A stretch of 64,000 nt of DNA. It comes from Adiantum capillus-veneris. Its lineage: Eukaryota; Streptophyta; Polypodiopsida; Polypodiales; Pteridaceae. The stretch covers positions 81,228,338 to 81,292,337 of the forward strand of contig CM043953.1 of assembly GCA_014529385.2 (NCBI GenBank). Reading direction: 5' to 3'. Positions 56,023 through 64,000 of this stretch are shown piece by piece (within the stretch, counting starts at the first letter, position 1; every line of letters begins with the position of its first letter). The notes beneath the pieces are model-generated. The model saw only the letters and a list, made by a program, of their open reading frames with translations. It ran no database searches and was not told where the DNA came from. Both the position numbers and the translations under genes were made by a program.

Positions 56023-57130
56023 ACATAATGAACAAGTATAGTGGGCGGGTGTGTGGTCTAACTGGCCACATGGGGCTTTACCCCAACAATCTCCCATGTA
56101 AAGGCCAATGTGGCCATGAGGGAAAAAACAAAAGAAAACCGTACAAAAACTGTACAAGGTCATCACAAGTATTACCTCAGCCAATGCCCATTGGCTCATT
56201 GAGTCTGTGTGCATCCAGCTCTAATTGTAGAGGAAGTATAGAGTGATCGACCACATACTCCTCACCAAAGCCGCACACATCCCACAGTTAACTCACCATA
56301 CGCTGCAAAGTGCCCCTATGCTCAAGGCCAATATCAGCCACTACATGCCTAACTGCTCCCACTACAAATGCACCTACCGCAAATGCAATCTCGGACCGAT
56401 TAGTATATTGTACATGAGACTTTCGAATGCTAATGCAATCTTGGCAATCTGACCATTTCAGTCAAATCTGGCTCAAAACTCCACTCACGGCAATCACCCT
56501 GACACCCGAACGCCGATCCTTGGAATCCATCCTCTTGTTCATTACATGGATGTCACATGCGTATCAAGAGAATTTGTATGTCCTGAACCCTGTCAAGCAA
56601 GAGCAATGCCTAGCTCTAGCTCACACGCATCAACCTCTAGCCTAAGAATATCCAGAATGACTTAATCACAACTAAATCCTCAAAGCTCAATCCATCCATA
56701 TCCGTCATCGCATCCACACATGACATGCCTTGCTGCACAACTCGCTCAACATGCTCACAAACTAGAGCATCATGCAACCTATCCACAAAGGAGGCATGGA
56801 TAGTCTCTCTGCATGGCTGTGTACTCACAAAGATTGTGTCATCTTGCACATGACGTACTCACATCGTATGAATGGTGCCAACACTAGCACCTCTTGCTAT
56901 GACTAGTTGTCCACGATGCAATGTGAAACTATGCTCGTCCAACACTACCTTGGCATCCAGTGTCTTGTGACTGACTCACAGAGATCAAGCTATGTGTCAA
57001 ACCTGGCACATGGCGTACATCTTGCAATATGTATGATGCACCACTTGACAATAATAGTTTGACATCTCCTGCACCAACTATGTCATGCAATGACCATCAG
57101 CTAGACACACATGTCGAAGCATACCACTAT
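55787..57130 (-). mobile_element. Ty1/copia relic, minus strand (pre-integrase region and 3' LTR start)
   Basis: From about 57100 down to 56870 the minus strand reads LHDIVGAGDVKLLLSSGASY, then LQDVRHVPGLTHSLISVSQS and GCQGSVGRA. This is the copia protease/GAG-pre-integrase signature. Lower down, ACATGGGAGATT (56102-56089) is a polypurine tract and TGTTGGGGTAAAGCCC from 56088 is a typical copia 3' LTR start. The region in between (RT, RNase H) is largely deleted. Confidence 0.7.
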
Positions 57131-58060
57131 CATATGTGCTAAATCCCTCACGACTCGACGTGACGTGAATATTATCGCATACATGTCAAATGACATAATT
57201 TGATGAGTAAACACTCTCACAATGCGATGCCAAAACACTATGGCAAAGCAACCACTGAGTGCCAAAATGCAATCAAAACACAACTGCAAACCATGTGCAT
57301 AAACAAATAAACTCACAAGAAAAATTCGACATAGTTTTGGCTGTATCTTGGCTATCTAACCATAATAACCATACATGCCATAAACATGCTCAAAACCATG
57401 AGCAAATCATGCACAAAATCTGCACTCAAGCATACATGAGCTGCCCCAAAGTCTCAACTCCCTGAACCTGGAAAACAATCCTGTAATCCAAAACACAAAG
57501 TCCACCAACCGCACTCTACAAGCAAGGCATATACTAGCATAAACTTGGATGCAAACCAACCAAAATATGGCACAAATTGATGCTCAAAACATCTGAAAAT
57601 CAACACACATATGCCATTGCAATGGCATATGTGTGTTGATTTTTAGATGGTTTGAGCATCCACATGGCAATATAAACGAGAATCAAGCATACACCAAACG
57701 TGTATCAAATAAGCATCCGAATCAGCTAAAAATTAAGCTTACAATCATGCTATAAATGCTTGCAAACTCTCTGCAAATCCGTGCACCACACTTTCCATAA
57801 TCTGCTCAATCGCACAAGTCAATGCACATAACCTGTGATGAATCCACTCTCGAATCCTGAGAGTCCACAAGAGTGCATACATCCACAAGATGTTCTCAAT
57901 GTATGTGCATAAATCTGCAAGTTTATGTCTGCGTATGCATATATGTACACATGCCAAACAACTCCTATGATGCAAAGGACCTATAAGTAGAAGAACCTGC
58001 AAAAGTAGACGACCCTACAATCTGAAGTAGATATCTCCCAAATTGTGAAAAATTTAAGCC
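57131..58060. other. Intergenic sequence around the palindrome
   Basis: Apart from the palindrome, no domain is visible on either strand. The plus strand is rich in CA/CATGC words. It may contain the 5' part of the minus-strand copia relic and leader sequence of the gag-protease unit that follows. Confidence 0.35.
57579..57660. repeat. 82-bp near-perfect palindrome, no spacer
   Basis: Two 41-nt arms meet between 57619 and 57620 at CATTG|CAATG and pair with only two mismatches. Outer ends are GATGCTCAAA and TTTGAGCATC. Similarity stops sharply outside 57579 and 57660. Confidence 0.9.
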
Positions 58061-58390
58061 CCTATGTCAACATCCATGCTAGGCGAGCAATTGAGTGCTC
58101 CTGAATTAGAGACTACTAAGGGTCAACCCATAGAGAGCCACATTGCATCTAGTTCAAAGGACACCCCTAGCACCTCAATCCTAGATGGAGTGTTCCTAAA
58201 TGAGAACTGGGAGTACGAACTACAAACAAAAACTCTAACCGACCTATACACAGGTCACACCTATCATATGGGTTGGTTAGATGTCCTACAATCAACATCG
58301 GGTGCTACTAGCATAGAGGAGCAATAACAAAGAGTTTGTGGTGTTATTCATAGGGTTATTGAGCTAGAGAGACAGAACAAAGGGATCCAT

Positions 58391-59170
58391 ATGCCTTCAA
58401 CGGGTCCCATGAGATTCTTGGATACAGGGAAGGCTAAGCAACCTACTTTATCACAAATGGAGACTCCCTCGGTAAGCTCGATGGATCCTCCATATGTTGT
58501 TTCGCCAGGGGTCTCAGTACAATCTGAGCCCACAAGTGACAGCTTTACCTTTCCAAGTCTAGCTCACCTTTCTCTTGATGACACCATGGCTACCATGCCT
58601 ACCCCAGTGATGGGCATGCCAAGGAACATGCCATGGACCTCATTTGTTAGTAAAGCACCGCTACATGGTAGCCCAATGCCTGCAACAGTACCTACAAGTG
58701 TGTATCAATCATATGCACCTATGGGTCCTCATGCTCTTGTAGCTCCTACCCCTCCCAATGTTTCAACAAATTATGCTCCACAACCACAACGCCCAAGCTC
58801 TTATTTCAATGAGACCATACCAGCTAGCATTAGCATGTCACATTTGACATCTGCTATGCCTAGGGCCACACATATGAACTTTGGGCCACCACATGGCACA
58901 ACATCGTACCAAACTTGGAACCCAAGGGCTTACTATATGCCAAGCCCAATGCCAACCCCCATTCCACATGCAGTCCCAAGAGTATGTGTCCCCAGTATAC
59001 CTACTCACTTAGGTGACTCGACAACCTTTGCTCAAGCGATTGGTCGATCCATTGCTGAAAATATGCGTAACACGCCGGATAGAGAACCTAGAAGTAAGGC
59101 AGTGCAAATAGCCAAGCTCACACAAAAATTTAGTGGAGACGAGGATGTGAGAAAGCACATCTCGTTGTAA
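58391..59170 (+). pseudogene. Gag N-terminal region, Pro/Met-rich (259 codons)
   Basis: The sequence is dominated by Pro, Met, Thr, Ser and Ala (PMPATVPTSVYQSYAPMG, SPMPTPIPHAVPRV), so it is probably disordered. The end reads FAQAIGRSIAENMRNTPD, then KAVQIAKLTQKFSGDEDV, where a gag capsid domain would start. A TAA at 59168 cuts it; following capsid-like text is in other frames (DRFIRG, YNGLV.RGI.TWE). Not a host gene as far as I can tell. Confidence 0.5.
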
Positions 59171-59302
59171 TCCAAATGAGCGCTTCAATAATAACCAATT
59201 GCTTGATAGATTCATTAGGGGACTATGACATGAGGATATCTACAATGGCCTAGTCATTAGAGGTATCACCACGTGGGAATCAGTCATTAGAGGTATCACC
59301 AC

Positions 59303-59935
59303 GTGGGAAGCAGTCAAGGAGAAAGAGTGTCTACTGAGCCTAAATCTACTAGTTGGCAAGCATCGGGGCATCAGCCAATGACCATAAAGCCTATTGCTAA
59401 GGAGCCAAAGATATCTGAGATGACTTTAGCAGATCTCACCAAGGCCATTCAAGAGAGTCTTAAAGACAATCGTGCTCCGCAAAACAATCATATGTATCCA
59501 AGAAGGGAGCAACAATGGTGCTCAATTTGCTATGGTCTGCATAGTACCAGTGAATGCCCTACTTTTAGAGTAAAATTTAATGGGAATTGCAATGCCTGTG
59601 CAAGATATGGTCATCAAGCCAAGGATTGCATAGTATTTAAACGCGCGATGGCCAATAGACCAACCTTAGCATGGACGGACACACCTCGAGTGCCTGCATT
59701 GATGCCGGCCCCAACTCTTGAACAAACATCACAACACATGGTCCCTAGGGCCCAAAATGTTGTTCAAACAACACCCTTACCACCTCCAGTGCTAGGACTG
59801 CAACTACCACATCCGAGAATCACTTATGTGAATCAAGTGGGTTGTGAGTCATCTATTATTGGTTTTGAAGGCTGTGAGGAAGATATAGACCATAATATTG
59901 CTTATGGGATTGATGCACTTGAAGAAAGTTCATAA
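59303..59935 (+). pseudogene. Gag C-terminal region with two zinc knuckles
   Basis: About 210 codons. After a linker (ISEMTLADLTKAIQESLKDN) come CSICYGLHSTSEC (C-x2-C-x3-H-x4-C, one residue short of the classical spacing) and CNACARYGHQAKDC (classical C-x2-C-x4-H-x4-C). They are separated by 17 residues. Such paired knuckles bind genomic RNA in Gag. A third, at about 60155-60205, reads C-N-stop-C-D-I-D-H-L-I-A-Q-C and is broken by TGA. The frame ends at TAA 59933. Confidence 0.7.
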
Positions 59936-61213
59936 TACTACATGGAGGACTATTGGGGACAAGTCAAACCTATCTATCAAGTAGCTGCTCTTGTTGCAAG
60001 AGGCCAAAATATCAATTACACTACCAAGAGACCACCTCTTCAATTCTATGAGTATGAAGGTCCACATCGAGTAGCCAAATGTCCTAGTAGATTACAAAAG
60101 AATGCCACACTGATACACACCAATCAAGCGAGCACATCTACAATGCCGATACTCATGTGTAATTGATGTGACATAGATCATTTGATTGCCCAATGTCCTA
60201 ATAATCCAAATGCACCAAAGATAATGCCATTGAATTTAATTGAGGTTACTAAGGAGCAAACACAAAGTATGCATGTGGTACCAGTAAATGTACTGACACG
60301 ATCGATACTCCAAAAAATGATATTCTTGAAGAAAGAGACACATCATTAATTACCCAATCTCAGAAGAAGAAGAAAACACGAAGGAAGAGATTGCAAAAAG
60401 TAGCGAAATCAAACCCCAGTTCAAAGATCAACATAGAGATTGGTGACGACCCCGTATATATGAACGACACTGAAGAGGATTCTCATTAAGGTGAAACCAT
60501 GGAGATCAAAACAACTGCTAGGAAAGAAACAAACAAGAAAGATGGTCATGAGCCACAATGGTAAGGACCCAAGAAGAATAAGAACTTATCCAAACCCTAT
60601 AGAGGAGATCGAGCGAGTCAGGCAGTTAATGAGTTTGGTAGTAGAGACCCAAAGGGATCTAGAGCCAGCACCTAGGTAGATCTAGATTATCGACACAATG
60701 TTCCCTATGCAAAAGCAACCTCACAAAGTCCATAGACCACTAGCCATACCTAGTGTCATCCAAGAAGAAAGTGATTTTAAGTCATGGGAAAGTGGGCGTA
60801 CTCACTTCTTGTTGGAGAGAATATTTACAGAGGGATTACTTAATCCTATCAAAGAAATGGAGATCCCATCTTCCCCACGTCAAGGAACTGAAGCCCAAAA
60901 AGTGCCGTTGAATATTGCCAAATTGATGGATTTCATGGCTTCAGAAGTTAGGATCACCATCATGTCCAAACTATATGGAGACCCTGAGCTATTCTTAGCT
61001 CTTTGAGCTTTCCCTCGATGGAGAATTGAAAGTCAAGCTACCACCATTTGCACAGATGGATGGAGCTAGGGAGATGCCAATGGAGGAGGAACACTTAGAT
61101 CCACAACCCAGCCTAGATGAGAACTCTGTTGTTGAAATACCTGTTGACAAGTTGGGACAATACTTTAAAGGCGATGAATCCAATGCGACCATACCAACAC
61201 TACAAAGGAATTA

Positions 61214-61540
61214 ATTGTGAAGGGAATCCTTGATGGTGGCACTGGGGTTAGCATTGTGACTAAAAATTGATGGGAAACTATGGGAAGACCTCACCTTGGG
61301 ACTACAAACATAGTAGTAAAGATGGCCAATGGTACTATTATTAAACCTATTGGGATGCTAGAAGATCTAAAGATCAAGGTCTTTGGACACAAAATAAGGA
61401 ATACCTTCATTGTTATGGATTTCTTCAAGCACACTATGTCATCTGAGATGATCTTAGGACAAAAATGGTGCATGACTGGTCTAAAAACCATGTCTACTTG
61501 CAGTTCGAAGATTCTGCCATTCGAGTTGATCTTGTAACTG
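61214..61540 (+). pseudogene. Retropepsin-like protease fragment
   Basis: It reads VKGILDGGTGVSIVTKN, stop, WETMGRPHLGTTNIVVKMAN, then IKPIGMLEDLKIKVFGHKI, FIVMDFF and SSEMILGQKWC. The D-G-G-T/S-G-V loop followed by 'miLG..W' is the arrangement of retroelement aspartic proteases. The TGA at 61268 just after the active-site loop splits it. Confidence 0.6.
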
Positions 61541-61985
61541 GTCAGGCACATCCTCTAGGAAACATATTTATAATTGATCATTGATCTGACACCACAATTC
61601 ACTTAGCCCCATTGCAGTATTGTTACACGTGGAAAATGGACACTGATGTTGGGAAAGATTCTCCTTATATGGATGTTCTACCTGGGATGACTGAGTCTGA
61701 CAAATGTGGATTGGGTCCACCTAGCAGCAACCATAGACACTTGGGGAAATAGGGGGACAACCTGGGTAACACCTGAGGGGGATGAAATGCCACAACTCGT
61801 ACCTTTAAATATGATAGGAGCAATGCATATAGCTTCCGACAAGACTCATCGAAATATAACAAGAAAAACATACAAATGGGTCGCTAAAGAAGTTCCCTAA
61901 AGCTTCTTTAGCGGCCATTTTTTATGCTAAAAAATAGGAGCCTTGTAAGAAACGTCCCACTCGCTCTAAAAAATGTAAGAAAACA

Positions 61986-62441
61986 TTGCGTTGGATTCCT
62001 AAAAGACTATTGGAAGCCCAAGGCTACTATCAAGGATATGATCAAATCTGGGTGGCAAAACGTAAATTGTGTTCTTACCTGTCACCTGACCCATGTGAGA
62101 CAAACCCTGTAACGATAAATTTGATTGAAGATCATGGGAAGGGAAAGGTCACAGAACACTATAAACTAGAACGCCAAGCCCAAGGCTACACAGAACACAG
62201 AGTATGGGTACCCAAACGAGAAAGGCTTGTTTCGCTCAGCTCAACCATAGAAAAAACAAATGAACCTTCTTCCTCTTCATGTAGTTCATATACGGAAATA
62301 GAAGCTTTTACACAACCTCCACCTACCATTGTACATATCCATACAAACAAGAAAGAGTTTGCACCTCCTGTTGTAAGTTCACCACCTACAACAACGTTGC
62401 AAATAAAATCATGGAGACGACCCTACCACCCTTGCAACTAG
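61986..62441 (+). CDS. Unrecognised ORF at the 3' end of the gag-protease unit
   Basis: About 150 codons. The N-terminal half is basic and aromatic (RLLEAQGYYQGYDQIWVAKR, KLCSYLSPDPCETN); the C-terminal half is Ser/Thr/Pro-rich (EPSSSSCSSYTEIEAF, PPVVSSPPTTTL). It overlaps the polypurine-tract side of the element. The position could be that of a third ORF or an 'additional ORF' of a gypsy-like element. No domain recognised; the native start is uncertain (ATG 61986 is in frame). Confidence 0.4.
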   Translation: MRWIPKRLLEAQGYYQGYDQIWVAKRKLCSYLSPDPCETNPVTINLIEDHGKGKVTEHYKLERQAQGYTEHRVWVPKRERLVSLSSTIEKTNEPSSSSCSSYTEIEAFTQPPPTIVHIHTNKKEFAPPVVSSPPTTTLQIKSWRRPYHPCN

Positions 62442-62838
62442 ATGAAATGCCTAGGGTGGTCGAAACTATTGGTCAAAGTCTTCACCCATAACAACTTGGA
62501 ACAATTGGTTTCAAAAGGTGACGACATCATTCCAAAAGGTATGATCTACCCAAGGAAGGGGGGAGTGTTTGTTGACATCCATCATTCACTTGCTCTCCTC
62601 TTAACCTTCCTCCCTGACCTCTCAATCTCCCAATCTTAGGGAATGTATAAAGCTTTCTACTCACAAAAACAAAAATAAAAAAGTGAAAGAGCAAGATCCA
62701 CCAAACAAAAATTTGGAAACCTACAAGCTCTATATATGACACAAAATCATAAAAACACATTATGCACAAGGACACGACCTTTTGACACGATCCTTATAAT
62801 ATTTGCACTCTAATCATCATCTATCTGTGTATACAAAT

Positions 62839-63231
62839 ATGACTAGTACGCTAGAGTCATCCACTCCTACCTTGGGTGAGAGGTACCCTCTTTACTTTTC
62901 ACAAGTGTTTCACATAGTCTACCCAGTGCTTGCATGTGAATGGGATTTGGTAGATACGCCAGTGTGTGAGAGGAATTTCGAGGAGTTAGAATGGTTGATA
63001 GGTCTCTTGACCACGACTAATCCATACTTAGTAGAGGACGTCTCTCCGATTGCACAAGCTTACCCTCTTGACCAAGATGACTATAGACGTCTAGTGACGT
63101 TCTTAGTGAACATTTGTGCCTCTAATGATGAGGAAGAGTTACATGATTACACAGATGGTACGTATGGTCTCACGGATAATGACTTTTTTTTTCTCGACAA
63201 TGACGAGGATATGGGTTTAGACCTAGGGTGA
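62839..63231 (+). CDS. Small acidic ORF downstream of the polypurine tract (131 aa)
   Basis: The ATG at 62839 (MTSTLESSTPTLGERYPLYF) opens 130 codons ending TGA 63229-63231. The first half is hydrophobic-aromatic (FSQVFHIVYPVLACEWDLVD, ELEWLIGLLTTTNPYL). The last 40 residues are very acidic (ASNDEEELHDYTDGTYG, FLDNDEDMGLDLG). If the preceding polypurine tract marks a 3' LTR, this ORF would lie inside that LTR, which is unusual. No family recognised. It could be a host ORF or chance. Confidence 0.35.
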   Translation: MTSTLESSTPTLGERYPLYFSQVFHIVYPVLACEWDLVDTPVCERNFEELEWLIGLLTTTNPYLVEDVSPIAQAYPLDQDDYRRLVTFLVNICASNDEEELHDYTDGTYGLTDNDFFFLDNDEDMGLDLG

Positions 63232-64000
63232 CCCGTCCATGTATTCAATATCCTGTTCCCTTGACTTTCTAGGAGGGTGCAAATAATTAGGTTAGGGTTC
63301 CTTATGTTGTTTGATTCTGTAATAACAGTTGGTGCCTCTTCCCATTGATGTGCGTCCTAGAGGTATTCCTTGTGTTTTCTAGTGTGTACAGGTACGTGTT
63401 ACCCTTGTTAGGATTTTGGACTTCATGGAATCTTTCTCTCGTTCACTCTGTGAATCGAGCGCGATCATCAACACGAATAGGTGTTTCTTGTCCATTAGCA
63501 TTGCCCCTTGTCTTTGTTTGCTTTAAATATGATTGGTAGCACAATATTCAACACATTTGCTTAGATTAAACATTAGATCCTATATAGCTTTCTGTCATAA
63601 TCCCTTGTCTAGGTTAAACAATCAAGTAGTATGACTAAGCTAGTTTGACCAAGTTAGGTGTTAGAGATCTTCTCTTAATACCATGGGGAATGCCTTCGTA
63701 ATAATCAATGGTTACTTTAGGCTCTTAATCTGATTTAGGCAGCACTGTGTGCAATGTATTAGGGATTTCTAGTGGGCTTAGTCCCTGTTGACCTTTAGCT
63801 TAAGTATTATAAAGGGAGTTTTTACTAGTGAGATGAGCCTGGGGAGGGTAACAATGTTATATGACCCCCCAAAGTTACAAAATTAAAACGCTGAAAATGA
63901 ACAAACAAAAAACTCAAAAGTGCCACAATGTAAAATCTTGAGCTGGAACAAAAATCCCAGCTTGATTTGGCACTTCACTCACATGTATCGCCTATGGTAC
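63232..64000. other. Window end, nothing recognised
   Basis: No gene or repeat structure was identified on either strand. GGGGAGGGTAACA near 63851-63863 resembles a polypurine tract, but no LTR start follows clearly. Confidence 0.35.

Larger units (their letters stand above)
58064..62567 (+). mobile_element. Gag-protease retroelement unit lacking visible RT/integrase
   Basis: Plus-strand order: acidic N-terminal ORF (58064-58327), Pro/Met-rich gag N-region (58391-59170), linker with zinc knuckles (59303-60165), Lys/Arg-rich stretch (60360-60480), further linker (60698-61214), protease-like domain (61214-61540) and an unrecognised C-terminal ORF (61986-62441). AAGGAAGGGGGGAG (62553-62566) is a polypurine tract directly before TGTTTGTTGACATCC, a possible 3' LTR start. 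No RT, RNase H or integrase motif was found. No matching 5' LTR was found in the window. Confidence 0.6.

Overview
This window looks like nuclear DNA from a land plant with a large, repeat-rich genome. A fern or other non-angiosperm is plausible, but that is inference. The reasons are: every recognisable protein domain is plant-type (Ty3/gypsy, Ty1/copia, LINE); tRNA-iMet primer-binding sites follow several LTRs; the one host gene has a candidate 28-kb intron; and there is no bacterial or organellar gene organisation.

Host gene (minus strand, about 43.6 kb down to 12.6 kb). Five exon blocks can be joined. Two 5' blocks lie at 43560-42731 and three 3' blocks at 14541-12630. Phase-matched splice sites delimit a 28,189-nt intron (42730-14542) and two ordinary short introns of 73 and 76 nt. 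The product is a roughly 860-residue acidic, low-complexity protein with one coiled coil and unknown function. One frame discontinuity near 43095 is unresolved.

Inside the big intron, antisense to the gene, are: a nearly full-length LINE (about 16.6-21.8 kb; coiled-coil ORF1, then an endonuclease/reverse-transcriptase ORF2, with (CT)n at both ends); a 5'-truncated LINE copy; a 1.22-kb tandem duplication that copied the LINE tail plus part of an adjacent LTR; and a nest of LTR retrotransposons (26.4-41.2 kb). The nest holds solo LTRs with visible 5-bp target duplications, copia and gypsy fragments, and a tRNA-like SINE head.

Left flank (0-9.2 kb). Minus-strand relics of at least two Ty3/gypsy elements and one Ty1/copia element surround an AT-rich array with a period of about 150 bp (2.92-3.65 kb).

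Right flank (44-64 kb). In order: a plus-strand Ty3/gypsy relic (46.1-49.9 kb); a decayed 5.3-kb LTR element with very short LTRs (49968-55313); a minus-strand copia relic (about 55.8-57.1 kb); an 82-bp near-perfect palindrome (57579-57660); and a plus-strand gag-protease unit without visible reverse transcriptase (58.0-62.5 kb), followed by a polypurine tract and a small acidic ORF.

Almost every retroelement is broken by stops and frameshifts. The LINE is the least damaged autonomous-type element. Its two ORFs lie in one frame, separated by a single UGA followed by CGG. No CRISPR array, rRNA gene or bona fide tRNA gene was seen.
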